Assembly (NCBI GenBank): GCA_902495705.1
Contig: CABUXT010000006.1
Location: 15,883 to 79,882 of the forward strand
Source: an uncultured cyanobacterium
GTDB lineage: Bacteria; Cyanobacteriota; Vampirovibrionia; Gastranaerophilales; Gastranaerophilaceae
DNA: 64,000 bases
Direction: 5' to 3'
Both the position numbers and the translations under genes were made by a program. Positions 1 to 9,403 of the stretch are shown here, one piece after another. Position 1 is the stretch's first letter. Every line of letters begins with the position of its first letter. Below the pieces are notes generated by a model. The model ran no database searches. It worked only from the letters and a program-made list of their open reading frames with translations, and was not told where the DNA came from.

Positions 1-899
1 TATTTCTATTTTTTGTTGCACTTTTATATTTGATAATATTCCCTAATTTTACAATCTTTGTAAATAATGTATGGTACTACAATGCTACACTAATATTGGC
101 TTTGGTCTTTGTTGTATATAATATAATTACAACAATTTGTACAAAAATTTTTGAAAAAAGAATATCAAAAGAATTTGGAAAATTTTCAAAAACAAAATTC
201 AAACCATCAAAAGAAATTGATTTGAATTACTACAAACTTTTCAAAATTGAATTTACCAAGGCTATGGTTGCAATCTTGGTTCTTGTTGGAGTTTTCTCGT
301 TTGTTACACCATTTGAATTAACAAAAAAAATGCTTAACCAATATCGTTACAACGAAGTAATCAAAGTAACATCTATCGGTTCAAAAGTTTTTCCTATCGC
401 TCAAGAATGGTACTCACTGCGCGGATATGCAAGGTTCCAAATCGGTGATTACGAAGGTGCGATAAAAGATTTTGATAAAGCATACAGGCTTGGCGCAGAT
501 GGATTCAATATTATGAATTTTGACAACAAAATTTATATCAAATATTACTTGAATGACTACGATAGCGCGCTAAAAGATTTTGACAACGAAATCAAAAATG
601 CGAATAACGAAAATGAAAAAGACCAATTTCAATGGGATAAAGCTCAGTTTTTATACAACATAAAACACTATGATGAGGCATTGGCACTTTATAATGATTT
701 AATTGTAAAAGCTGAAAGTGATAGAATTTTCTTGCTTAAAGACAGATTATATCTTGAACGCGCCGAAGTTTATAAAAAACTTGGCAAAAACGATTTGGCT
801 CAAAGTGATATAGAAAACGCAGGCGGTTGGGATAGCGAAATGACTGAAAACCCAATACCGAAACCTGTTTTGTTGCTCGAAGAAGAACAAGGATTTTAA
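1..899 (+). CDS. TPR-containing membrane protein (5' end outside window)
   Basis: The reading frame is open to the left edge of the window, so the gene probably begins upstream; the first start-like codon inside is a TTG at 30. The visible product has hydrophobic segments near its start (residues 1-35) and around residues 75-100, followed by TPR-like helical repeats: the pattern GYARFQIGDYEGAIKDFDKAY, then LNDYDSALKDFDNEI and IKHYDEALALYNDLI. This suggests a membrane-anchored protein-interaction scaffold. No catalytic motif is visible. It converges on the AsmA-like gene with a 7-nt gap; a short AT-rich hairpin (898-918) at the junction could be a weak bidirectional terminator. Function unknown. 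Confidence 0.7.
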   Translation, partial: FLFFVALLYLIIFPNFTIFVNNVWYYNATLILALVFVVYNIITTICTKIFEKRISKEFGKFSKTKFKPSKEIDLNYYKLFKIEFTKAMVAILVLVGVFSFVTPFELTKKMLNQYRYNEVIKVTSIGSKVFPIAQEWYSLRGYARFQIGDYEGAIKDFDKAYRLGADGFNIMNFDNKIYIKYYLNDYDSALKDFDNEIKNANNENEKDQFQWDKAQFLYNIKHYDEALALYNDLIVKAESDRIFLLKDRLYLERAEVYKKLGKNDLAQSDIENAGGWDSEMTENPIPKPVLLLEEEQGF

Positions 900-906
900 A
901 CTTAAT

Positions 907-3558
907 CTATTTTAAGTTTTTCAACTTTACGTTCAAATTATTTGAGTTCAAATCACCGTCAACATTAACCTTGAAAATCGACATTTCAGAAGGTTTTGCT
1001 TTTATTTCAGGAATCATTTTTATTTTATCCTGATAGATATCTTTTGTATGTTCTGACCTAAAAATCAAGCGATATAGCATACTCAACGGAATCCTGAAAA
1101 TTTTGATTTTCTTTTCTGCAACTTTGTTGTGTTTACCCCAAATGCATAAATCGCCAATTTGGCTATCAATATTGTATTTACCTTCAATGAACATAGAAAG
1201 ATAATCGCTTTGTGAAAAGATTTTTACGTGGTCAACATCAGAATTGTTGATAATAAATGTTCCTCTCAAATTTGAATAAAAGACATTCGGTTTTGAAAAA
1301 TCAATATTTGTGATTTTTGAAAGGGTAAACGATATCGGTTTGTGTACCCAGAAGAGAACTTTTTTCAATTTTGTAGGACGGTTAAATATAAATTCTTGAG
1401 ACCCAAGTTTTGGCAAAAAACCGTCAGTGATTGCAAAAGTCGCATGTGCATGAATATCATTCAATTTATTTTTTGTTTTCAAATGTAATCTTGCATAACC
1501 ATTTCCTTCAAATTGGTTAGGCAAATTAAATATTTTTGTCGCAACTTCATTTGAATCAATATCTGATGCAAAAAATTGAATATCAGAAGAGTGCGCTTTG
1601 ATATTATATTTACCGACAGCACTCAACAACCCTTTTGAATACTCGGTTTCAGGGATAATAAAATCAAAAATATCATTTTTCAATTTACCCAAAATCGCTA
1701 CATCATGCAAATAAAATCTCGGATGGATAATTTCGCCAACCGTAATTCTACCATCTTGCACTTCTATACTATAATCTGAATGAGCAGAAGATGTCGGAAT
1801 CTGCGAGGTTTTACTTTTGATATCTTCTTGTACAGATGAAATATTACCGCGCCTTACGTAAAATTTGTCCAGATAAACATTAAATTTATGTATCAGCAAC
1901 CCTTTTGAAAAATGGTTATCTGCATCAAGCGACAACTTTATCGGAGAGTCAAAAAATGTTCCGATAGAATCAAGTTTTATAGAGTCATTTAAAATCGAAA
2001 TATCAGTATTTTTCAAAATGAAAAAGTCACTGTGTTTGGTATTTTTCAGATTCAATTTTCCAAGCAATGCCATTTTATTGAAATCAAAATTCAAATCTGC
2101 ACTAAATGTACCGGTAACCAAATAATTTCGTATAAAAGATTTTATCACTGATATCGGAATATCACCGGATGTTTTGAAGGTGATTTTTACCGGTTTAAAA
2201 TGTCCTTTTCTTTTTTCAAAATTTCCGTTTCCGTAAAACAGGCTAGTAGCCGATTTATCAGGATTTATAAATTTGTAGTTATAATTTTCTAAAGAAATTT
2301 TATCACCTTGTTTTAAGGTATGAGCACTAATTTGTCTATTTTTAGACAAATTATCGAGATTGCCGTAATCGCTCATCAGGTTTGCATTTTGCGGAATATC
2401 CAAATAATAATAAATATCTACTTTTTTATTATGAGTAAAATATTTTACCTTTGCATCGAGTTTGCCTGAAATACGGACTTTGTTATAATATTTTTTCGCA
2501 AAATTATTTGTTAATTTTGTTTTGACATCTCCACGAACCCTAACATCAGAAGTTGCAAGTCCTGTCAATTCAAAATCCGTAAAAACAGGTTCGTTGCCAA
2601 ATGTTCCGTTTGTTCTTGCCCAAACTTTTCGCCCCTCAAAATTAAATACAACTTTTGGCAAATTTATCGGAATTTTATAATCCCAAAAGTCCGCTTTTAA
2701 GTTATTGGCAATACATTTACCCTTTAAACCCTCTGATGAATAATTTAGATTTACATCCAAACTTCCTTTCATATTATGAAAATTTTCTATAAAATTTTTC
2801 TGATTATGGTGCTTTAATTTATAAAAAAAAAGAAAGGCGCGTTCAAGTTCATCAATCGGAAGAGCTTTTCCTAAGATGTTTAAGTTCGCGAACTCACCTG
2901 ACAGAGACAATTTTGAGTGGTCAATATCAATAGACAAATCATCAACGAACATATTATTTGAATAATAAATATAACCTTCTCGCCCAACAATTACAGGATT
3001 TTTTGTATAAGGAGTTTTAACAGTCGCTAAAAATGTACAAACGACTCCAACATCTTCGACCTTTTGAGATTTCAGATTTTGAATTTCCGCGGTAGACTCT
3101 TTATCTATTTTTACGAAAACTCTTTTTATATTCAGATTTGGGAAATAATCAAGGTTGAAAGAATTCTTTTCAGACTTTTTGTCTTTATCTTTCATAAAAC
3201 TTTTGATTTCACTAAAATCTGCGTAAACATCATTTATCCCAACATAACTTGGTTTTATGCTCAAAAATTTTGTTTTATATTCCAAATCTTTGATATTTAT
3301 AACGTCAATCTTTGAATCTTTTTGAGATAAAACGCTCCCAACATTCAAATCAAAGGATAAATTAGGATTAGTTTTAAATTTGAAATCCTTAATTTCTACA
3401 GGAAAACCAGTCTTTTCTGAAATTAAATTTTCATATTTTTTTACCATAAATGAAGAATTCAAAATCGCAGGAGCGCCAAACAATAAGAATGAATACACGA
3501 CACCTGTAGATAAAACCACCGCTGATAATAATATAGTTGAAACTTTTGAAAACTTCAT
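907..3558 (-). CDS. AsmA/TamB-like envelope protein (883 aa)
   Basis: One N-terminal membrane segment (about residues 7-30) is followed by a motif typical of AsmA-family N-termini (an 'EKTGFPVEIKDFKF'-like stretch near residue 50) and a long beta-rich periplasmic region of alternating polar and hydrophobic strands. AsmA/TamB/YhdP proteins bridge inner and outer membranes and are linked to lipid transport and outer-membrane homeostasis in diderms. It lies downstream of, and codirectional with, a second AsmA-like gene, but a strong terminator separates them. There is no Shine-Dalgarno; an extended -10 ends 6 nt before the ATG. The family call rests on architecture and the N-terminal motif; the exact subfamily is uncertain. 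Confidence 0.72.
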   Translation of the reverse strand: MKFSKVSTILLSAVVLSTGVVYSFLLFGAPAILNSSFMVKKYENLISEKTGFPVEIKDFKFKTNPNLSFDLNVGSVLSQKDSKIDVINIKDLEYKTKFLSIKPSYVGINDVYADFSEIKSFMKDKDKKSEKNSFNLDYFPNLNIKRVFVKIDKESTAEIQNLKSQKVEDVGVVCTFLATVKTPYTKNPVIVGREGYIYYSNNMFVDDLSIDIDHSKLSLSGEFANLNILGKALPIDELERAFLFFYKLKHHNQKNFIENFHNMKGSLDVNLNYSSEGLKGKCIANNLKADFWDYKIPINLPKVVFNFEGRKVWARTNGTFGNEPVFTDFELTGLATSDVRVRGDVKTKLTNNFAKKYYNKVRISGKLDAKVKYFTHNKKVDIYYYLDIPQNANLMSDYGNLDNLSKNRQISAHTLKQGDKISLENYNYKFINPDKSATSLFYGNGNFEKRKGHFKPVKITFKTSGDIPISVIKSFIRNYLVTGTFSADLNFDFNKMALLGKLNLKNTKHSDFFILKNTDISILNDSIKLDSIGTFFDSPIKLSLDADNHFSKGLLIHKFNVYLDKFYVRRGNISSVQEDIKSKTSQIPTSSAHSDYSIEVQDGRITVGEIIHPRFYLHDVAILGKLKNDIFDFIIPETEYSKGLLSAVGKYNIKAHSSDIQFFASDIDSNEVATKIFNLPNQFEGNGYARLHLKTKNKLNDIHAHATFAITDGFLPKLGSQEFIFNRPTKLKKVLFWVHKPISFTLSKITNIDFSKPNVFYSNLRGTFIINNSDVDHVKIFSQSDYLSMFIEGKYNIDSQIGDLCIWGKHNKVAEKKIKIFRIPLSMLYRLIFRSEHTKDIYQDKIKMIPEIKAKPSEMSIFKVNVDGDLNSNNLNVKLKNLK

Positions 3559-3564
3559 AAAGTA

Positions 3565-3573
3565 ATTTTAACA
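3565..3573 (-). promoter_or_regulatory. Extended -10 promoter, leaderless start of AsmA-like gene
   Basis: On the minus strand TGTTAAAAT (TGn plus TAAAAT) ends exactly 6 nt before the ATG at 3558. Transcription would start at or within a base of the ATG. No Shine-Dalgarno is present. Confidence 0.5.
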
Positions 3574-3602
3574 TAGAAAAAAGAAAATATCAGATATAAA
3601 AA

Positions 3603-3631
3603 GAGAGGCGCAAACTTCGTTTGCGCCTCTC
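3603..3631 (-). terminator. Rho-independent terminator of the 3652-7407 gene
   Basis: A perfect 13-bp stem GAGAGGCGCAAAC/GTTTGCGCCTCTC with a TTC loop, followed on the minus strand by TTTTTATATC. It lies 21 nt after the stop of the upstream minus-strand gene and before the start of the next one, so it separates the two AsmA-like genes. Confidence 0.9.
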
Positions 3632-3651
3632 AACCTTCTTATTTAAACAAA

Positions 3652-6600
3652 TTAAATCTTTTCTTTTGATTTCTTAAATTTAGAAAAAATTGATTTTGAT
3701 TGTTCTTTTTCTGCCTCTTCTGCAGCTTGAGTTGCAGCTGCTGCAGCAGCTTGTTCTTCTCTCAACTTAATCAATTCTTCAACTGAAAGATTTTCTTCTC
3801 CTGCTTCCGGTACAGGAATAGTGTCTACAAAATCTTGAGCACTTTCAATATCAGAATTTAGCGCCAACCACTTAAATGATTTAATCATTTTTAGAGGTTT
3901 GCGAGTATCTCCGCGAAGTACAATTTGGAATTTTGTAGCATATTCATCAGATTTACCCTTGCCTAAAGACGGAATTGCTTTCATTTCTTCTTCTGACACA
4001 GCTTGACAGAAGATTGAGAAAGTCTTAGCCAAAACGACATTTAACCCAGGGGTATTTTTTACCAAATTGATAGGGTTGATATTTGCCAATGGTCCTAATT
4101 TATCAGAAAATGCTGATGCTAATTTACCGCGAACCTTCAAGTCTGCGCTATTATCTAGCAAGCCGACTTTTCCTGCAATATACATTGACATTACGTTACC
4201 TTGACTCTTGATTGGAGCAACTTGTGCAAATCCGTTATCAAAAGTCAAATGTCCATACAGATACTCAAAACGAGAAGTGTCAAATGTTACGATATTTGTA
4301 ATCACAGAACCGATTGCAGATGAGAAAAATGCATTATTTCTGATATTTTCTGCCATCAAAAAGTTTTCAAATTTACCAAAAGGTCCAAGTTGTCCTTTTT
4401 TCACATTGAAATCAACATAACCTTTCAATGATTTCATTTGTTCTTCTTGAGTTAAGCCTTTTAACGAAACATCAGCCAAGAAGTTCAAATCCCCTGATAG
4501 CGTATCTTTCATGCTAGCCAAGTCTAATAAAAGTTTTTCTATATCAAAACTCTTACCTTGAACTTTTGCTTTCATTTCAGTTGATACAAGGTTCATTGAA
4601 ACATCGCCACCAACTTGTCCGCCAAGCGGGTATGTTTTTAATTTATTCAAATAGAATATATTTTTTAATAACGCAATTCTGCCTGTTGTATTATTTGCAA
4701 TAATATTCCCTGATTTAATTCTTTTTAAATTGATATTACCGCGCAAAATCTCAACCGGAATATCTGCAGTTTGATTGCTTGCGGTTGAAGTTGCACCTTG
4801 CGCTGTAGGCAAAGATTTCATCAATGCATCAGAAACTTTCATCAACTTGTCTACATCAATCATTTTTGAATAAACTTTGACATCGGCAAGTTTCATTTCT
4901 GATAACAATTTCCAAGTAGTCAACATGTTGATATTGAAGTCTGAACCGTTTGAAACAACATCTCTCAACGCGACATGGACATCACGACTGCCAAAGTTTA
5001 GATTGATATTGCGTACTGTTGTCATTAGTTCTGGAATACTCAAATTACGAACCTCAAAAACTCCGCTGAGTTTTGGATTGGTAAGGTTTCCAAAAGCGTT
5101 AGAATGTCCGCTGAATGAAAATCTTGATTTAGGGAAGATACAAATTGAACCGTTTAATTCTTTATCCAAAGTCAATTTAAACAAATTGATAAACGGTGTT
5201 GTGCTCAAATTTGATAACATTGCACGCACCCCAACAATTTCTTTTGAATTGATAAGGTTTGTTCCAAGCGAATCCCTAAATTCAGCATTTGGTTTTCTTA
5301 CATAAATACCTGATTTATAAACCTTGATATTATCGCCGTTTTTCTCTGCCAAAACTTGCATTAACAATGTTTTATTCATCATTTCATCAATTTTGACAGG
5401 GGTGATATAAGCACTAGCCATTGTTTGAGCTTGCGCCACAGCCTTCATGTGTTTGCCTTTAGATTCAAAACTTGCCTTGACAGGAATTGAACCTTTTGAA
5501 TCCAAATATGGCGCAACCGCATCTCCTGCAAGTATTTTCAAATCAGATGTTGCAATTTGACCTGTTGCAAAAATATTTGTTTTCGGATTAGAAATATAAT
5601 CTGCGATTTTTCCGCTAAATACGACATTTGAGTTTTTATTAAATTTAATATTTGATTTATCAATATTTATTGCTTTATCGTTAATTGTCGCAATGGTTTG
5701 AGCGTCGGTGATTTCAGAATTCAAATTAGGTAATTTCAAATTGAAATCTTCATTTCTGAACTTACCGCGAATTACTCCGGCAGTATTTGCGACACCTAAA
5801 TGAGCTAATTTATTTGTCATTACAAAATTACCTGCTTTATCAGCAACGGCGATTTTTTCCAAATCAGCTTTACAAATCGCTGCAATATCTTTTATTTCAC
5901 CTGTAACTTTTGCATTCAAAGTCAAATAACCGGAATTTAGGTTATAAGAGTTCTTTATTTTTCTTGGTGCAAATGCCAAATACAATGCAGGAAGAGGAAT
6001 TGCATCCGCTTTAATATCCACATTCGCAATTGAATTAGCATCAATTTTTCCTGACAATTCTAGTGCTTTTTTATTAATCAATGCACGAGTATTGACAATT
6101 TTGAAAACATTATCGTCAAAAATTAAATTTGCATTGATTTTATCAAATAAAAGACCGATATTTTTGTCATAAATATTACCGTCACGGATTACAAATTTAC
6201 CATCAGATTCCAAATTTTCAAAATCGGTTTTCAATCTGAAATTAGACAGCATATAACCACCTGCACTCATATTATCAATATCATTTTTGATATGAATAGT
6301 GTCTAAATAAGCTTTTGAGATTGCTAACAAGTTGTTAAAATGAACTTGTGTTGATTTTAAAGAAAGGTCAATTGTAGGCTTTTTGCCATTACTCAATTTT
6401 CCAAATAATTTGATATTTTCTTTTGAAGTTACATATAAATTTGAATCAATTTCGGCTTTATGACCTTTTGCAGCCAATTTAAAATAAGACTCAGGCAACT
6501 GCAATCCTGTCATTGTAACAGTTGTATTATCAACGTCAAAATAACCTTTTGCCCATAATTTGTTGTTCTTTTTATTTTTTCTAACCTTGATTTTTGAAGA

Positions 6601-7407
6601 AATTTTTGACTTCAAATTGTATGCTCTATATTCAGAAACAGGATTTACAAACGGCAATACAAATACAGCCTCATCATCCTCTTCTTCTTTTGCCGGCATA
6701 TTGAATTTTGGCAAGAAAGTATTTATATCTAAATCTGCGGTGATATTTTCATCTTTATCACTCAAAAAACTTGCATTCGTTTTCAACTTTGCAACTTTGC
6801 CATTGAAATATCCAAGTTTTAATTGTTCACCTTTCAAGGTCAATTGATGTCCTGCTTTTGTATCATCAATTTTTGCCTGATAATTATTCAAAGTCAGTGC
6901 TGGAATAGTCAATTTGATAGTTGAAGGGTCAAACGGCAAGGCTGTCGGTTCTTCAACCTCTTGCACCGGATGCAATCTGCGCTCAGCTCTTTTTTTATTA
7001 ACTAAATCTTCATAAACTTTTGCAACCTTATATTTTTCGCTATTGATAATTTCGACATTCAAATTTGGAGATTCGATTTCTGCGCAAGACACACGCACAG
7101 ACAACCAAAGCAAACTAGGCAAAAATACTTTTCCCTTAAATGAATCTGCACTGAATAATACAGAATTATCAGGGAGAGTAACTTTTATGTTTTTAGTTTT
7201 AATTCCAGCCTCAAGCCAAGGACTTGTTATTACATCGACTTTGTCAAAATCGACATTTAAACCTGTATTATCTGCTACAAGTTGTTGAATTTGAGGTTTA
7301 TATACATTCAAATCAATCTTTTTTGGAAGAATGAATAAAAATGCCAGATAAAAACATACTATAATCGCTGCAAAAACATAACCTGTAATCTTTAAAAATT
7401 TTGCCAT
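3652..7407 (-). CDS. AsmA-family protein (1251 aa)
   Basis: The N-terminus has one membrane helix (about residues 7-28), followed by 'LVADNTGLNVDFDKVDVITSPW', the standard AsmA-family opening. A very long beta-rich periplasmic domain follows. The C-terminal third (about residues 960-1180) holds the conserved AsmA C-terminal region ('GYVDFNVKKGQLGPFGKFENF', 'VRGKLASAFSDKLGPLANINPI'), and the tail is charged and Ala/Glu/Lys-rich. Family role: inner-membrane-anchored bridge implicated in phospholipid or outer-membrane protein homeostasis. The ATG is preceded by GGAGG four nt upstream. A terminator follows the stop. With its downstream neighbour it indicates a double-membrane envelope. Confidence 0.85.
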   Translation of the reverse strand: MAKFLKITGYVFAAIIVCFYLAFLFILPKKIDLNVYKPQIQQLVADNTGLNVDFDKVDVITSPWLEAGIKTKNIKVTLPDNSVLFSADSFKGKVFLPSLLWLSVRVSCAEIESPNLNVEIINSEKYKVAKVYEDLVNKKRAERRLHPVQEVEEPTALPFDPSTIKLTIPALTLNNYQAKIDDTKAGHQLTLKGEQLKLGYFNGKVAKLKTNASFLSDKDENITADLDINTFLPKFNMPAKEEEDDEAVFVLPFVNPVSEYRAYNLKSKISSKIKVRKNKKNNKLWAKGYFDVDNTTVTMTGLQLPESYFKLAAKGHKAEIDSNLYVTSKENIKLFGKLSNGKKPTIDLSLKSTQVHFNNLLAISKAYLDTIHIKNDIDNMSAGGYMLSNFRLKTDFENLESDGKFVIRDGNIYDKNIGLLFDKINANLIFDDNVFKIVNTRALINKKALELSGKIDANSIANVDIKADAIPLPALYLAFAPRKIKNSYNLNSGYLTLNAKVTGEIKDIAAICKADLEKIAVADKAGNFVMTNKLAHLGVANTAGVIRGKFRNEDFNLKLPNLNSEITDAQTIATINDKAINIDKSNIKFNKNSNVVFSGKIADYISNPKTNIFATGQIATSDLKILAGDAVAPYLDSKGSIPVKASFESKGKHMKAVAQAQTMASAYITPVKIDEMMNKTLLMQVLAEKNGDNIKVYKSGIYVRKPNAEFRDSLGTNLINSKEIVGVRAMLSNLSTTPFINLFKLTLDKELNGSICIFPKSRFSFSGHSNAFGNLTNPKLSGVFEVRNLSIPELMTTVRNINLNFGSRDVHVALRDVVSNGSDFNINMLTTWKLLSEMKLADVKVYSKMIDVDKLMKVSDALMKSLPTAQGATSTASNQTADIPVEILRGNINLKRIKSGNIIANNTTGRIALLKNIFYLNKLKTYPLGGQVGGDVSMNLVSTEMKAKVQGKSFDIEKLLLDLASMKDTLSGDLNFLADVSLKGLTQEEQMKSLKGYVDFNVKKGQLGPFGKFENFLMAENIRNNAFFSSAIGSVITNIVTFDTSRFEYLYGHLTFDNGFAQVAPIKSQGNVMSMYIAGKVGLLDNSADLKVRGKLASAFSDKLGPLANINPINLVKNTPGLNVVLAKTFSIFCQAVSEEEMKAIPSLGKGKSDEYATKFQIVLRGDTRKPLKMIKSFKWLALNSDIESAQDFVDTIPVPEAGEENLSVEELIKLREEQAAAAAATQAAEEAEKEQSKSIFSKFKKSKEKI

Positions 7408-7503
7408 AGAGCCTCCATATTAACTAATAAAAGTATAGGATAAACAAAAGGCAAAACCCAGAAATCTGGCACCATGCTTTACATTAAGACATATATTAAC
7501 TAC

Positions 7504-8061
7504 TTATTTATACTGTTGAAAAACAGCCTCAAGGGCTTCGGTTTCGCTGTTGGTTATTCTTTTAAAAGTAAACATTGTATTATCTGACGGATTCAGAATA
7601 CAAAGTCCTGCGCAGTATTCTCTCAAATCCTTATATGCAACCTTGTCATACTGCTGAATATATTCAGGTTGTGAGATTTCATCTCGAATAATTAAATTGT
7701 AGGAGGTATTATATTTTTTGTGTAATTTTTCTGCATTATCATAAAATCCTGTTGCTGCGGATTCATTTTTTCTGTCTTGAGAAAAGATTATTATGGTAGC
7801 TTTTTTGTTATTTTTATAGATGGTTGAAAATTCATTGTTATACTTCAAAAAATCAACGACATAATTAGGCATTTTGTATAAGTGATAAGTTATATTGGAA
7901 TTGTTCAGATAATTTACTAATATCGGCGACAAGTTTTCTGAACTTTCTGTTTTAAAATTTTCAAAGCGAACCCCATCGCGAGTTTTCATAAACACATGCA
8001 TATTTTGCAATGAGATAAAAAACACCGCCAACAATATTAAAAATACAATAAAACTTTTCAT
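7504..8061 (-). CDS. Membrane-anchored protein, thioredoxin-like fold suspected
   Basis: Unrecognised family. The product has one N-terminal hydrophobic helix (residues about 3-20; signal anchor or signal peptide) and a soluble domain of about 160 residues. From residue about 90 the strand-helix-strand order ('ATIIIFSQD', 'NAEKLHKKYN', 'YNLIIRDE') and a C-terminal beta-hairpin plus helix are compatible with a thioredoxin-like fold, but there is no CxxC at the expected active site; the only cysteines are a C-x3-C near residue 147. I chose the ATG at 8061 over the GTG two codons upstream because an AGGT lies 10 nt before it. The fold assignment is inference. Confidence 0.55.
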   Translation of the reverse strand: MKSFIVFLILLAVFFISLQNMHVFMKTRDGVRFENFKTESSENLSPILVNYLNNSNITYHLYKMPNYVVDFLKYNNEFSTIYKNNKKATIIIFSQDRKNESAATGFYDNAEKLHKKYNTSYNLIIRDEISQPEYIQQYDKVAYKDLREYCAGLCILNPSDNTMFTFKRITNSETEALEAVFQQYK

Positions 8062-8141
8062 AAGCACTAATACCTGATTTTTAGGGAAATATTACCATAT
8101 ATAACAAAAATCCGCAAATTTATGAAATTATATTTTACAAA

Positions 8142-8918
8142 TTACTTGGCAACAACAATTAATCCCATCACCGCGGTTAAAATTATAATTATTGGAGGCA
8201 AAAATTTTTCAAGTTTATCTTTACTAAATTTTGCTAGCAAAAATGGGGCAAGAAAAGCTCCACAAGATGTACCTAGCGCCAATAGAAAAACGAGTTTCCA
8301 ACTAACATTACCTAATCCCAAGTGCATTAAAAATCCTACAACAGAAATTCCCACAAGCACAAATACCGATGTTCCGACAATTTCCAAAGCTTTACACCCT
8401 AAAACAATTAAGCCTGCAACAATTGGAGTCGTGCCACTTATGCCAACCAAACCTGACATTACACCACCTAACAGACCAAAAAATAAAGCTTTACACAAAT
8501 CTAAAACAGTATATTTTTTAGTCCCAGATGAGTTATTTGTGGCTTTAGTACCTTTATGTTTAAAATAACTTAGCGCCATCTGAATAACCAACACCAACAA
8601 CAGTGAACCTGTTATTTTATTATATAAGTTATCTGGTATATAATCGGAAAACAGAGAACCGACAATTGCACCAATAATTGCACTAATCATCATTATCGTT
8701 CCGATTTTAAAGTTTATATTCCCAGCTTTCCAATGACTCAACATGCCAATTGTCGTAGTTGGAATAATTGTAGCCAAAGAAGTTGATGCAGCTATAGCCG
8801 GAGGAACATTAAAAACGGCAGTTAAAACGCCAACATAAAAACCTCCGCCACCACCGCCAAGAGCAATAATAATTAAACCTATAAAAAATCCAAATAAGGG
8901 TAAACAAATCAAAGGCAT
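8142..8918 (-). CDS. TSUP (TauE/SafE) family membrane transporter
   Basis: A 258-residue polytopic membrane protein with about eight hydrophobic helices and two related halves. The N-terminal half has the glycine-rich 'GGGGGGFYVGVLT' and 'NVPPAIAASTSLATIIPTT' segments, and the second half 'GGVMSGLVGISGTTPIVAG', both typical of the sulfite/sulfonate exporter (TSUP) family. Members move small organic or sulfur anions across the cytoplasmic membrane; the substrate cannot be read from sequence. A GGAG lies about 9 nt before the ATG. Neighbouring genes give no pathway clue. Confidence 0.85.
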   Translation of the reverse strand: MPLICLPLFGFFIGLIIIALGGGGGGFYVGVLTAVFNVPPAIAASTSLATIIPTTTIGMLSHWKAGNINFKIGTIMMISAIIGAIVGSLFSDYIPDNLYNKITGSLLLVLVIQMALSYFKHKGTKATNNSSGTKKYTVLDLCKALFFGLLGGVMSGLVGISGTTPIVAGLIVLGCKALEIVGTSVFVLVGISVVGFLMHLGLGNVSWKLVFLLALGTSCGAFLAPFLLAKFSKDKLEKFLPPIIIILTAVMGLIVVAK

Positions 8919-9050
8919 TTGCGCTCACTCCAACTTTCAGTAGATATTCTAACCATACTAACACAATACTAACATGGTGGGAAATTTTTCTCAAGATGGG
9001 GAACTTTTGGAGAAATATTTTGAGAGAATCTATATTCCGCTCATAATAAA

Positions 9051-9080
9051 TAAAGAGCCAGATAAAAATCTGACTCTTTA
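9051..9080 (-). terminator. Terminator after tRNA-Gly
   Basis: On the minus strand AAAGAGTCAGA/TCTGGCTCTTT forms an 11-bp stem (one G-T pair) with a TTTTTA loop, directly after the encoded CCA of tRNA-Gly, followed by an AT-rich tract. Confidence 0.75.
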
Positions 9081-9155
9081 TGGAGCGGGAGACGAGGCTC
9101 GAACTCGCGACATCCTCCTTGGCAAGGAGGCATTCTACCACTGAATTACCCCCGC
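9081..9155 (-). tRNA. tRNA-Gly (GCC)
   Basis: The minus strand folds as a full cloverleaf: acceptor GCGGGGG/CTCCCGC, D arm with AGTGGTAGA, anticodon stem CCTCC/GGAGG with loop TTGCCAA (anticodon GCC), and T arm GCGAG-TTCGAGC-CTCGT. The 3' CCA is encoded, unlike the two other intact tRNA genes in the window. Confidence 0.96.
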
Positions 9156-9321
9156 TTATTTGGGTTACCTCTTAATCATACATGCTAAAAAAAAAATATC
9201 AAGCACTTTTTCTTATTTTTCTTAAAATTTTTTGTAAATTTATATTAAATCACCTCGAAAACCACGCAATTATTTGCTTGTTCATACTTTATAAATTCAA
9301 ATACAAGTAGAAATTAAAGGT

Positions 9322-9363
9322 GGACTAGTGAGTCCGCACAACCTGAAAACATAAAAATTGTGC
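9322..9363 (+). promoter_or_regulatory. Possible structured leader of the 9404 gene
   Basis: Two adjacent hairpins lie 40 nt upstream of the 9404 ATG: GGACT-AGTG-AGTCC (9322-9335) and GCACAA-(16 nt)-TTGTGC (9336-9363). The region matches no riboswitch class I know. The remaining bases between tRNA-Gly and 9404 show nothing else. Confidence 0.3.
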
Positions 9364-9403
9364 GAAGTTTACTAATAATTATAAAGTAGAAAGGATTTAC
9401 CCT

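Noticed and set aside
898..918. AT-rich hairpin between the first two convergent genes as a terminator
   Set aside because: Stem is short and purely A/T with one possible G-C pair; too weak to list as a separate feature.
8809..9141. 110-codon minus-strand ORF
   Set aside because: It begins inside tRNA-Gly and overlaps the TSUP transporter in another frame.
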